The notes below the pieces were generated by a model. It was not told the origin of the DNA. It did no database searches and was given only the letters and a program-made list of their open reading frames with translations. DNA of 64,000 nucleotides, taken from NCBI RefSeq assembly GCF_000025985.1, contig NC_003228.3:4464001-4528000 (forward strand), given 5' to 3'. This document shows positions 26,524 to 34,524 of the stretch, in pieces. Every line of letters begins with the position of its first letter. Position 1 is the first letter of the stretch. Made by a program: the position numbers and the translations under genes. This DNA comes from Bacteroides fragilis NCTC 9343 (GTDB lineage Bacteria > Bacteroidota > Bacteroidia > Bacteroidales > Bacteroidaceae).

Positions 26524-27435
26524 TCATTCCATGTCCGTATCTCCACTCTCGATATCTTCGTTCCATCCTACAACCGATATCTTAATAACGGTATAAGATT
26601 CGATCTCAATAATTATACGTTTACCATGCAATAACCGTAACGGCAGTCCTGTCTCCCTTTCCGTAACTTCCACGGGCAGATGGTTGACAACTGCTCCATT
26701 TTCATCGAGAAATGTATAATTCAACCTCATCGGTTCATTCTCCACAGAAGGAATAAAACGATGATCTACCTCTAATACATCGGCTTTCTCCTGTACGGGT
26801 AATGTTCCGAAATGAAACATTTTGTCCTCGGGAGTCAATCGGCCGGTCAGAGTATCATTTTTGAGGTATTGCATTACAGGTGCTCCTTCCGCAAGCAATT
26901 GTACCTTCTTTATATGCGATACATCACCGGGAAATTTCTTAAACCGAACCGTTATACGTCCGGTATAGCGTTCCAGTGCTGCGGTATCGGTCTGTAAAAT
27001 GCCCGGATGTACAATTGCGGGTACGAACTTCTGGAATAATATATCCGAAGGCTGTACATATCTGTTCGGTCCGGTAGAGCTGCTTTTCAGAATAAAAGCA
27101 GAAGCATCCAGATGTTGCCCGTCCACAAACGTAAGACTGTCCGTATTGGTATAACAGTATACTTTATATTCGCCGGGAGTTAACCTAAAACTAAACAAGC
27201 CCGCCTCCATGCGCGGATCTTTATCCCATGGAGAGGTTGCATAACGTGCACCGACCAATGTTCCGGCATCGTTATAGACCAGCACTCGACAATCACTGAC
27301 AGTCTTGTTCAGAACTTCGGGTACAAAAACCTGATAATTCGTTTCATCTTCAAAATAATCATATGTACACGACGCAAGCGAAAGTAAGACTGCTACACCA
27401 GTAAATAATACTATGAGAAGTCTGTTTTTTCTCAT
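26524..27435 (-). CDS. FimB/Mfa2-family fimbrial anchor lipoprotein
   Basis: A 303-residue lipoprotein with lipobox LSLASC (Cys 23). It has FimB/Mfa2 features: an early VSDCRVLVYNDAGTLVGA strand, FRLTPGEYKVYCYTNTD, RYTGRITVRFKKFPGDVSHIK in the middle, and a final ESYTVIKISVVGWNEDIESGD strand. In P. gingivalis the Mfa2/FimB anchor stays in the outer membrane, caps the fimbria at its base and limits length. Its place directly after the major subunit supports this role. The 109-base gap between them contains a strong hairpin that could lower anchor expression relative to the subunit. Confidence 0.87.
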   Translation of the reverse strand: MRKNRLLIVLFTGVAVLLSLASCTYDYFEDETNYQVFVPEVLNKTVSDCRVLVYNDAGTLVGARYATSPWDKDPRMEAGLFSFRLTPGEYKVYCYTNTDSLTFVDGQHLDASAFILKSSSTGPNRYVQPSDILFQKFVPAIVHPGILQTDTAALERYTGRITVRFKKFPGDVSHIKKVQLLAEGAPVMQYLKNDTLTGRLTPEDKMFHFGTLPVQEKADVLEVDHRFIPSVENEPMRLNYTFLDENGAVVNHLPVEVTERETGLPLRLLHGKRIIIEIESYTVIKISVVGWNEDIESGDTDME

Positions 27436-27467
27436 GTTCTATAGTTTATTTCATTAATCACCTCCGA

Positions 27468-27515
27468 GGTCCTCGGGAGCAGCAAGCATTTCTGCTTATT
27501 CTCTGCTCCCGGACC
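27468..27515 (-). promoter_or_regulatory. Intercistronic hairpin between major subunit and anchor genes
   Basis: GGTCC-CGGGAGCAG (27468-27482, with a 2-base bulge) pairs with CTGCTCCCGGACC (27503-27515), and AAGCA/TGCTT pairs inside the loop. No T-run follows on the minus strand, so it is more likely a mRNA-stability element or partial attenuator than a full terminator. Confidence 0.6.
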
Positions 27516-27544
27516 ATAATTCCGAGGGGAGTAAAAGAAAGTTT

Positions 27545-28804
27545 TTACATTATAATATCTGAATTTACAATATTGCTATCCCAAGGTGTAGGAGCTCCTA
27601 CAGTAATTGTCAGGCCACCATATTCCGTAGGAGTTACAGGCACAGTCGTGCTTCCGCCGGTACGTAAAGTCAGGTTTACTTCACGAATCACGTTCGGCAC
27701 AAAATTCTCTTTAACCACTCCGGACCAATAAACAGTAGCATCACTAGGAAGTGCAGTACCATCTCCCAAAATATGTCCGGCTTTACCACGTCCTGATACC
27801 ACTATAAAATACTGACGCTGTCTGTCAGCCGTACCGGTAGTTGCAGAATCATTAACGCGTCCACCGTTATTGGGGAATACAACCACATCTCTCCACATCG
27901 TGAAGTTTCCGTTCAAAATCGTTCCTCCTGGATTATAACCGGCTCCGGGCTCAGCCGTTTTAAAGACTTCACCATCCGAGATAGACAATATATTAGTAGC
28001 AGTCGAGGTAGCACTTACTCCTCCGTCATTCCCTGCCATCACTTTCAGATAGTCCGGCAAGCGATAAATCATAATAGAAGCGTCTTGTGTAAAATCAACT
28101 CCTTTGGCAGTATTCTCATTATTCGTATTTCCTTCTTTATCCTTTACGTTCAGACGGACACGCATCAAAGAAACTTCACGCTTCAAAGCAATCGGAGATG
28201 GAGTTGCAGTCGCATCCGAAGAAATAACCACATTCGAAACAGCTCCCATAAAGATTTCGGCCGGTTCCGTATAGGCTGTATTGCCAGCCAAGGCAGCAGA
28301 ACAAAAAGCAGGGAATGTACCCGTTTTATACTTCATCACCATGTTCTGTACCTGTTTCTGACGTACGTTCCACATCCCCCACTCTACAGGAGTCGTGCCT
28401 CCATCCAAATAGGTATTGATAGCATCCGCTGAACTTTTCGCATTTGCTATGGCTACCATTGTATAAGTTCCAGCAGGTACATCTGTATAAGTAAAGGTTG
28501 TATTCCCAGCTGTTGGAGTAACTACATCGGAAAACCGCACGATATTGCTTGCGTCATATAGCAAAATCTGTACCTGGTGGATATTACTCCACGAAGTTTC
28601 CGGTACTGCAGTAGATTGTGCGGCTCTCGTCTTACCGCCCTGTTCCATACTTGTTCCTTCAAAGTTCAACTTGACTATAAAGTTAGCCTTCGAGTTCCCT
28701 CCGGGAACTTCTCCTGAAGGCAGTTCATTGTGCTCCGAACAAGCACTCATAGTCATTGCAGCAAGCAAAGACCATAAAAACATAGATTTTTTTCTCATAA
28801 ACAA
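27545..28804 (-). CDS. Major fimbrial subunit (FimA/Mfa1-type fimbrillin)
   Basis: A 419-residue lipoprotein precursor with lipobox TMSAC (Cys 22). A fimbrillin fold follows: KANFIVKLNFEGTSM, TRAAQ (an Arg-gingipain-like cleavage context), VQILLYDASNIVRF, DVPAGTYTMVAIANAKSS, and near the C-terminus FVPNVIREVNLTLRT and GGLTITVGAPTPWDSN. FimA/Mfa1 subunits are secreted as lipoproteins, cut after an Arg in the first strand, and polymerise by donor-strand exchange with a C-terminal strand. It is the first gene after the invertible promoter, so expression should be on/off. An ATG two codons in (MRKKSMF) is an alternative start. Confidence 0.88.
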   Translation of the reverse strand: MFMRKKSMFLWSLLAAMTMSACSEHNELPSGEVPGGNSKANFIVKLNFEGTSMEQGGKTRAAQSTAVPETSWSNIHQVQILLYDASNIVRFSDVVTPTAGNTTFTYTDVPAGTYTMVAIANAKSSADAINTYLDGGTTPVEWGMWNVRQKQVQNMVMKYKTGTFPAFCSAALAGNTAYTEPAEIFMGAVSNVVISSDATATPSPIALKREVSLMRVRLNVKDKEGNTNNENTAKGVDFTQDASIMIYRLPDYLKVMAGNDGGVSATSTATNILSISDGEVFKTAEPGAGYNPGGTILNGNFTMWRDVVVFPNNGGRVNDSATTGTADRQRQYFIVVSGRGKAGHILGDGTALPSDATVYWSGVVKENFVPNVIREVNLTLRTGGSTTVPVTPTEYGGLTITVGAPTPWDSNIVNSDIIM

Positions 28805-28870
28805 TTCACTTTAGTTTCTACTTAATAGTTGATTCAGACAGAATGTTAGTTTCTGATCCATTTGGCCTGC

Positions 28871-28893
28871 CCGTTACTTCGTAGGTAACGGGA
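28871..28893 (+). repeat. Left inverted repeat of the invertible segment
   Basis: It begins CCGTTAC and ends GTAACGGGA, itself a near palindrome (GTTAC, 7 bases, GTAAC). It lies 67 bases upstream of the fimbrillin start codon, inside the 5' untranslated region. Confidence 0.9.
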
Positions 28894-29077
28894 TTACACA
28901 AATTCCGAGATAAAGAAGTGTCTTTAAAGGAGTTGTTTTTACTAAAATGAATCTTTACGGTCTTAAAAAAGACAATAAAATCCTTTCCCATCTTTCAACC
29001 TGAAAAATGGAAATATCTTTTGTTGCCTTTTCCGAAAGACAACCCGCTAAAAATGTTCAGCTATTTAATATCTATTG

Positions 29078-29110
29078 CAAAAATAATTGTTTTATTATGC
29101 GTAATTCAAA
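29078..29110 (-). promoter_or_regulatory. Candidate fimbrial promoter in the present orientation
   Basis: On the minus strand TTTG (29107-29110) and TATTTTTG (29078-29085) are 21 bases apart, facing the fimbrial operon. The implied untranslated leader is long (about 265 bases), which weakens the call. Confidence 0.45.
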
Positions 29111-29127
29111 AAATATATTTAAATTTG
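29096..29127 (+). promoter_or_regulatory. Candidate outward promoter facing away from the fimbrial operon
   Basis: TAAATTTG (TAnnTTTG) at 29120-29127 with TATG at 29096-29099 as an imperfect -33. It points to the right repeat. After inversion it would face the fimbrial genes with a leader of about 100 bases, the usual geometry of invertible promoters. This would make the present orientation OFF. Confidence 0.4.
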
Positions 29128-29141
29128 CCGCCGATATCATC

Positions 29142-29164
29142 TCCCGTTACCTACGAAGTAACGG
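29142..29164 (-). repeat. Right inverted repeat of the invertible segment
   Basis: Exact reverse complement of the left repeat over 23 bases, including the asymmetric 7-base centre (TTCGTAG versus CTACGAA). The asymmetric centre sets the polarity expected for inversion, not deletion. It lies 27 bases beyond the recombinase stop codon. Confidence 0.9.
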
Positions 29165-29191
29165 ATATTTTTTCAATTAGCAATCAAGCTA

Positions 29192-30136
29192 TTAGCTTCT
29201 TATTTTTTTATCTGTCCCCCTTTTCTTCTTCGATAAAATATATGTAATAAGAGAGCTATTCATCCGGTTTACCTCATCGTCTCTGTAGGGTTGAAAATAG
29301 GTTTCGGTTACTTTAACCGAAGAATGTCCCATAGCGTCACAAATCAAGCTTGAATTATAATTCTGCCGGAGGGCCGTTGTCGCCCAGGTATGACGGGCGG
29401 TATAAGTACTGAGTCGGTCTCTGATTCCCAATATGTTTGCCACTTGTGTCAACCGATAGTTCTGAAGGCGTAACATTCGGGCATATTGTCCATATTCATC
29501 TTTACCGGGATTCTGTATAATAGGGAAAAGATAAGGTGAGTCCGGAATTGCATACATATATTTCTGTATAATTTCCATGGCTTCCTTACCCACCACCACA
29601 GTCAGTTTACGACTGGTCTTGCGCCGGTGATACGTGATCACATTTCCCTGCAAATCACACCTGCGCAAGAAAGCAAGATCCACAAACGGCATCCCTCGAA
29701 GCAGGAACAAAAGCACAAACAGATCACGGCTGAAAGCCAATTTTCCAGGCAACGGTTTTCGGTCTGTCATCAGTCTGCATATAACTTCCGGCGAAACAGC
29801 TCTTTTCACCGGGCAATCAATACCGGTATGTACTTTATTGAAAAGACGTGGCACGTAAGTTGCCACGCCCCGTTCCAAAGCCTGATTATATACAGATCTC
29901 AACATACGCATGTAAGTAGAAATGGTATTCCACTTAAGCTGGTCAGCCAATAGTTTCTGCTCAAACAAAGCCAGCCATTCCGGAGTCAGTTGGCTAAAGG
30001 TGATTTCACGTCCATTCATAAAATTTTTCAGTCGATTCAAAGTACTCTGATATACATGGGCAGTACCATTGCGTTGTTCTTTTTTCAGTTCGACTATTCG
30101 CTTCTCCATAAATCGAGTCAAAAGTTCTTTTTTCAT
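29192..30136 (-). CDS. Tyrosine site-specific recombinase (DNA invertase)
   Basis: A 314-residue phage-integrase family protein. A SAM-like N-terminal domain (about 5-105) is followed by the catalytic domain. The first Arg is in LLRGMPFVDL, Lys in RRKTSRKL, the box II pattern is TYTARHTWAT, the late His is in AMGHSSVKVTETYF, and the Tyr nucleophile is in that same string. The His usual three places before the box II Arg is a Tyr, a common variant in Bacteroides invertases. Its 3' end lies 27 bases from the invertible segment and it is co-directional with the fimbrial genes. Related B. fragilis Tsr enzymes invert surface-protein promoters, and it very probably acts on this segment. Confidence 0.92.
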   Translation of the reverse strand: MKKELLTRFMEKRIVELKKEQRNGTAHVYQSTLNRLKNFMNGREITFSQLTPEWLALFEQKLLADQLKWNTISTYMRMLRSVYNQALERGVATYVPRLFNKVHTGIDCPVKRAVSPEVICRLMTDRKPLPGKLAFSRDLFVLLFLLRGMPFVDLAFLRRCDLQGNVITYHRRKTSRKLTVVVGKEAMEIIQKYMYAIPDSPYLFPIIQNPGKDEYGQYARMLRLQNYRLTQVANILGIRDRLSTYTARHTWATTALRQNYNSSLICDAMGHSSVKVTETYFQPYRDDEVNRMNSSLITYILSKKKRGTDKKIRS

Positions 30137-30351
30137 TTTAAGTCTGTTTAGATTACAAATTAAATTATCGCATGCTTTTGCTTATCATTTCATATATCGG
30201 ACTGATATTTCAACAAATCGCAAAAAGCGTAGTGCCATAACAAACCAACTGCATGATTATCTCTTTTTTTTAGATAACTTTGCAGCCTTCGAAAAACTTT
30301 TAACCACAATTGGAATAGACCGAACCGGCTCTTCTCAAGACACCGCTTCAA

Positions 30352-30780
30352 TCATTTCTCAGTATCCACAGTCTCAGGCTTCACAACCTGACTTGTCACA
30401 AGTGTATCTTTCTCAGTAGTATTACAAGTACCATTAAACCTGGCTTTCGATTCTATTTCAAGTTTACATGTATAAACATCACCATTCATTGTACATCCCG
30501 ATTTCATTATCAAATCTTCTGCCACCTGAATATCTCCCTGTAACATCCCGTGTAACACAGCACCGGTGCACGTCACATTTCCTTTGATCCTTCCTTGAGG
30601 ACCAATCACCACTTTCCCTCTACAGGAAACATTTCCCTCTATTATTCCATCTAAACGTAAATCCCCTTCTACCGTGATTGTTCCTTTCACCATTGTTCCC
30701 AATGCTATTGTAGTCAGTTTATCAACACCGACTTTCACAGTCTTTACAGAATAATCTTCATTCTTCTTTTTTCCAAACAT
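30352..30780 (-). CDS. Bactofilin (polymer-forming cytoskeletal protein)
   Basis: 142 residues from MFGKKKNEDYS. An upstream in-frame ATG (30834) would add 18 residues without family support. The central bactofilin beta-helix (about 25-125) repeats TTIALGTMVKGTITVEGDLRLDG, IIEGNVSCRGKVVIGPQGRIKG, NVTCTGAVLHGMLQGDIQVAE, with short disordered ends. Bactofilins form nucleotide-independent filaments that organise cell-wall enzymes and cell shape. It is apparently monocistronic. A TATATTTG -7-like box lies at 30850-30857 on the minus strand. The 215 bases between it and the recombinase gene hold only an unsupported plus-strand -7-like box. Confidence 0.92.
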   Translation of the reverse strand: MFGKKKNEDYSVKTVKVGVDKLTTIALGTMVKGTITVEGDLRLDGIIEGNVSCRGKVVIGPQGRIKGNVTCTGAVLHGMLQGDIQVAEDLIMKSGCTMNGDVYTCKLEIESKARFNGTCNTTEKDTLVTSQVVKPETVDTEK

Positions 30781-30912
30781 ATTAAAATCTGAATTATGTA
30801 AATAAAAAAAGGACGAACATTCTTCTGATACCAAATATTAAGTAGATTACAAATATAAGTTAATTATAAGACAGGCAGAAAAAAAGACGGGAAAATGATC
30901 GTATATAATCAT

Positions 30913-30947
30913 AAAAAAGGGGAAAAACCGTTTATCGGTTTCTCCCC
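30913..30947 (-). terminator. Terminator after carB
   Basis: GGGGA-AAACCG (30919-30930) pairs with CGGTTT-TCCCC (to 30947) with one mismatch. On the minus strand the stem is followed by T6 (30913-30918). Confidence 0.8.
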
Positions 30948-30979
30948 TCTCTCCTATTATTTAATTGTTGCAAACAGAA

Positions 30980-33900
30980 TTATTTATATTCCTGCCAGCT
31001 CTTTATCTGAATATCTTCCAGTTTCAGATCGCAGAATGCCTCGATAAACGCACTTGCCAGACGAGCATTAGTGATCAACGGAATATTGTGATCTATCGCA
31101 CCGCGACGGATACGGTAACCATTTGTCAATTCACGCTTCGAATGATTCTTCGGAATGTTTACGATCAAATCAAATTTATGATCGGCAATCATCTTCATCA
31201 CATTATTCTCAGCTCCCGGTTTCTCATCCGGCCAGTAAACCGGAGTAGTATCTACCCCATGTGCATTCAGGAAAGCAGCAGTACCGGCTGTTGCATAAAT
31301 CTTATACCCTTGGTTGAACAACATGCGGCTTGCCTCCAACAAATCGACTTTCGACTTCATTGCACCTGAAGAGAACATAACTCCCTTTCCTGGAATCTTA
31401 AAGCCTGTAGCGATCATCGCATTCAGCAATGCTTCCGAAAAATCATCACCGATACAACCCACTTCACCGGTAGACGACATATCTACGCCCAGAACCGGAT
31501 CGGCCTTATGCAGACGCGAGAAGGAGAACTGAGACGCTTTTACTCCGATCCAATCAATGTCAAATGCGGACTTATCAGGACGACTGTATGGGGCATCAAG
31601 CATAATGCGGGTAGCTGTTTCGATAAAGTTGCGTTTCAACACCTTCGAAACAAACGGGAAACTACGTGAAGCACGCAAGTTACATTCAATCACTTTGACT
31701 TCGTTGTTACGAGCCAGGAACTGAATATTAAACGGACCCGAAATATTGAGCTCTTTTGCAATCTGACGACTGATTTTCTTAATACGGCGTGCTGTTGCAA
31801 AATAGATTTTCTGTGCAGGGAATACCAAAGTAGCATCACCGGAGTGCACACCGGCAAATTCAATATGTTCAGAGATGGCATATTCTACTACTTCTCCGTT
31901 CTGAGCTACTGCATCAAACTCGATTTCCTTGGTATTCTCAAGGAATTGAGAAACAACCACCGGATACTCTTTGGATACCTCAGCAGCCATCTTCAAGAAG
32001 TTCTCCAATTCTTCGTCGTCATAGCAAACGTTCATTGCAGCACCCGACAACACATAAGACGGGCGAACCAGCACCGGATAACCTACTTTCTCCACAAATC
32101 CCTTCACATCTTCCAGACTGGTCAGCTCCTGCCATGCCGGTTGGTCTATCCCCAGTTGATCGAGCATTGCAGAGAACTTATTACGATTCTCGGCGCGGTC
32201 GATAGAAATAGGAGAAGTACCCAATACCGGAACAGACTGACGATAGAGTTTCATAGCCAGGTTATTCGGAATTTGTCCGCCTACAGATACAATCACACCG
32301 CGAGGTTGCTCCAGGTCAATGACATCGAGTACACGTTCGAACGAAAGTTCATCAAAGTACAGACGGTCACACATATCATAGTCAGTAGACACCGTTTCGG
32401 GGTTATAATTAATCATAATCGATTTATATCCCAGCTTACGGGCAGTCTGCACAGCATTTACCGAACACCAGTCGAACTCAACCGAACTACCTATACGATA
32501 AGCGCCTGAACCCAGAACAACTACTGATTTTTCATTCTTATAATAGTTCACATCATAGCCCTGAACCGCATAAGTCATATACAGATAGTTTGTCAATTCA
32601 GGATGTTCGGAAGCGATTGTATTAATGCGTTTCACTGCCGGAAGAATACCCAGTTCTTTACGGCGTGCACGTACCATCAGATTCTCTTTCTCCATATTTC
32701 CCACCGGATTCAGCACAAATCGTGCAATCTGGAAGTCGGAGAAGCCCAGAACTTTAGCCTCACGCAACACATCGGCCGGGATATCCTCTACTTTATCATA
32801 GGCAGACAGCTTAGCCTTATAGTCAACAATATTTTTAAGTTTACCCAAGAACCACGGATCGATCTTTGTCAGTTCGTGAATACGCTCTATGGTATAACCT
32901 TCCTCCATAGCCTGAGCCAATGCGAAGATACGCAGATCTGTCGGGTGAGAAAGTTCCTTGTCCAGATCCTCAAAGTGTACGTCATCGTTACCGACAAACC
33001 CATGCATGCCTTGTCCGATCATACGGAGCCCTTTCTGGATAATCTCTTCAAACGAACGTCCGATTGACATAATCTCACCTACCGACTTCATGCTCGATCC
33101 GATCTCACGGGATACACCGGCAAACTTGGTCAGGTCCCAACGAGGAATCTTGCAAATATAATAATCAAGCTGTGGAGCCACATAAGCGGAATTCGGAGTT
33201 CCCATCTCACCGATCTGGTCGAGTGTGTAACCCAATGCCACTTTTGCAGCCACGAATGCCAACGGATAACCGGTAGCCTTCGAAGCCAATGCCGACGAAC
33301 GGCTCAAACGTGCATTCACCTCGATCACACGATAATCATCCGTATCCGAATTGAACGCATACTGAATGTTACACTCACCGACAATACCCAGGTGACGGAT
33401 ACATTTGGTTGACAGTTCCTGCAACATTTTCAACTCTTTGTCGTCCAATGAACAAGTCGGAGCTACTACGATCGATTCACCGGTATGAATGCCCAGCGGA
33501 TCAAAATTCTCCATGCTTGCCACTGTAAAGCAGTGATCGTTCGCATCGCGGATCACCTCAAACTCAATCTCTTTCCAGCCCTTCAGCGACTCTTCTACCA
33601 AAATCTGTTTAGAGAAAGCAAACGAACTTTCGGCCAGTTTCAGGAACTCTTCTTCATTGGCACAAATACCGCTGCCGAGTCCTCCCAATGCATAAGCCGA
33701 ACGAACCATCACCGGATAGCCAATGCGTCGCGCAGCAGCGATAGCATCTTCCATGCTCTCCACCGCCTGGCTGATCGGAGTTTTCATCTCGATTTCATCG
33801 AGTTTCTTCACAAACAAGTCACGGTCTTCCGTATACATAATAGCCTCAACCGAAGTACCTAATACTTTCACGCCATATTTATCCAGAATCCCCTTTGTAT

Positions 33901-34216
33901 AAAGTTCCGCACCACAATTCAGGGCAGTCTGTCCACCGAATGCGAGCAGAATACCGTCGGGGCGTTCTTTCTTAATAATCTCTTCTACGAAATAAGTAGT
34001 CACGGGCAGGAAATACACCTTATCAGCAATTCCCTCGGAAGTCTGAATGGTTGCGATATTCGGGTTAACCAATACCGAATTGATACCTTCTTCTTTCAAG
34101 GCCTTCAATGCCTGTGAACCGGAATAATCAAACTCTCCGGCTTGTCCGATTTTGAGTGCGCCTGAACCCAAAACAAGAACTTTTTTCATTTCCTTTTCCA
34201 TTTCTTTTATTGTCAT
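30980..34216 (-). CDS. carB: Carbamoyl-phosphate synthase large subunit
   Basis: A 1078-residue protein with two homologous ATP-grasp halves. It starts KKVLVLGSGALKIGQAGEFDYSG and restarts at about 550 with KSVVVLGSGAYRIGSSVEFDW. An MGS-like allosteric domain (KVDLLEASRMLFNQGYKIYAT) lies at the C-terminus. The enzyme makes carbamoyl phosphate from glutamine-derived ammonia, bicarbonate and 2 ATP for arginine and pyrimidine synthesis. The GSGALKIGQAGEFDYSGSQA start resembles the animal CPS type more than the E. coli type. Three ATGs (34216, 34201, 34189) are close together and the first is given. carA is not adjacent. A leader peptide and terminator in its 5' region suggest attenuation. Confidence 0.96.
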   Translation of the reverse strand: MTIKEMEKEMKKVLVLGSGALKIGQAGEFDYSGSQALKALKEEGINSVLVNPNIATIQTSEGIADKVYFLPVTTYFVEEIIKKERPDGILLAFGGQTALNCGAELYTKGILDKYGVKVLGTSVEAIMYTEDRDLFVKKLDEIEMKTPISQAVESMEDAIAAARRIGYPVMVRSAYALGGLGSGICANEEEFLKLAESSFAFSKQILVEESLKGWKEIEFEVIRDANDHCFTVASMENFDPLGIHTGESIVVAPTCSLDDKELKMLQELSTKCIRHLGIVGECNIQYAFNSDTDDYRVIEVNARLSRSSALASKATGYPLAFVAAKVALGYTLDQIGEMGTPNSAYVAPQLDYYICKIPRWDLTKFAGVSREIGSSMKSVGEIMSIGRSFEEIIQKGLRMIGQGMHGFVGNDDVHFEDLDKELSHPTDLRIFALAQAMEEGYTIERIHELTKIDPWFLGKLKNIVDYKAKLSAYDKVEDIPADVLREAKVLGFSDFQIARFVLNPVGNMEKENLMVRARRKELGILPAVKRINTIASEHPELTNYLYMTYAVQGYDVNYYKNEKSVVVLGSGAYRIGSSVEFDWCSVNAVQTARKLGYKSIMINYNPETVSTDYDMCDRLYFDELSFERVLDVIDLEQPRGVIVSVGGQIPNNLAMKLYRQSVPVLGTSPISIDRAENRNKFSAMLDQLGIDQPAWQELTSLEDVKGFVEKVGYPVLVRPSYVLSGAAMNVCYDDEELENFLKMAAEVSKEYPVVVSQFLENTKEIEFDAVAQNGEVVEYAISEHIEFAGVHSGDATLVFPAQKIYFATARRIKKISRQIAKELNISGPFNIQFLARNNEVKVIECNLRASRSFPFVSKVLKRNFIETATRIMLDAPYSRPDKSAFDIDWIGVKASQFSFSRLHKADPVLGVDMSSTGEVGCIGDDFSEALLNAMIATGFKIPGKGVMFSSGAMKSKVDLLEASRMLFNQGYKIYATAGTAAFLNAHGVDTTPVYWPDEKPGAENNVMKMIADHKFDLIVNIPKNHSKRELTNGYRIRRGAIDHNIPLITNARLASAFIEAFCDLKLEDIQIKSWQEYK

Positions 34217-34243
34217 TATAAGTTGTTATTTCTAAGTGTCCGC

Positions 34244-34284
34244 ATAAAAAAAATGCGTTGCCCTCAATAAAGGACTAACGCATT
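34244..34284 (-). terminator. Leader terminator (attenuator) upstream of carB
   Basis: AATGCGTT (34252-34259) pairs with AACGCATT (34277-34284), with CCT/AGG extending the stem. On the minus strand it ends in T8. It lies inside the predicted carB leader about 30 bases before the first ATG, with the stem overlapping the leader-peptide stop codon. That arrangement fits translation-coupled attenuation. Confidence 0.7.
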
Positions 34285-34393
34285 ACCAAAGAACTAAATA
34301 TCGTTTTTGGAGAAAAGAGAAGAAGTAGACCGATTCCGGGTGAAATACACTCGAATGGAGATAATACTTACTTCTGATTTCCTGTTGATTCAT
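34283..34393 (-). CDS. Putative 36-residue leader peptide of carB
   Basis: An ATG at 34393 opens a 36-codon frame that begins MNQQEIRSKYYLHSS, passes through VYFFSFLQKRY and ends LVLW with TAA at 34283-34285. The stop codon overlaps the first arm of the carB leader terminator. The stretch encoding YFFSFL is pyrimidine-rich (tacttcttctcttttctc), recalling the UTP-sensitive pause region of the E. coli pyrBI leader. A ribosome reaching the stop would block the terminator. This is inferred from layout only. No ribosome-binding sequence is needed for the argument in Bacteroidetes. Confidence 0.5.
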   Translation of the reverse strand: MNQQEIRSKYYLHSSVFHPESVYFFSFLQKRYLVLW

Positions 34394-34412
34394 TGTTGTT
34401 TCAAAGTTTGTG

Positions 34413-34443
34413 CAAAGTAACGACTTATTTCTATAATTACAAA
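34413..34443 (-). promoter_or_regulatory. Promoter of the carB leader transcript
   Basis: On the minus strand TTTG (34440-34443) and TTACTTTG (34413-34420, one mismatch to TAnnTTTG) are spaced by 19 bases. The predicted start near 34406 lies just before the leader-peptide ATG at 34393. Confidence 0.6.
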
Positions 34444-34469
34444 GGAATCTGGTAAGAATATTCGTTTTA

Positions 34470-34501
34470 TTTGTTACTTCTGCCGATTCTGACTATCTTT
34501 G
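34470..34501 (+). promoter_or_regulatory. Promoter of trpS
   Basis: TTTG (34470-34473) and TATCTTTG (TAnnTTTG, 34494-34501) are spaced by 20 bases. The ATG at 34525 follows with a very short leader. It is divergent from the carB promoter, and the two control regions are only about 30 bases apart. Confidence 0.75.
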
Positions 34502-34524
34502 CCCTTCGATTAAAAACAAAAGTA

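Larger units (their letters stand above)
28871..29164. promoter_or_regulatory. Invertible promoter segment controlling the fimbrial operon
   Basis: The 387 bases between the fimbrial operon and the recombinase gene hold a segment bounded by perfect inverted repeats (28871-28893 and 29142-29164). The repeats carry the GTTAC-N7-GTAAC core known from tyrosine-recombinase invertible regions of B. fragilis. About 248 bases lie inside. Promoter-like boxes occur on both strands in the segment, so inversion would change which one faces the fimbrial genes. Which orientation is ON cannot be decided from one copy. Confidence 0.85.

Noticed and set aside
30275..30282. TAACTTTG as a plus-strand promoter antisense to the bactofilin gene
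   Set aside because: No TTTG at the right distance; a single 8-base box is expected by chance in AT-rich DNA.
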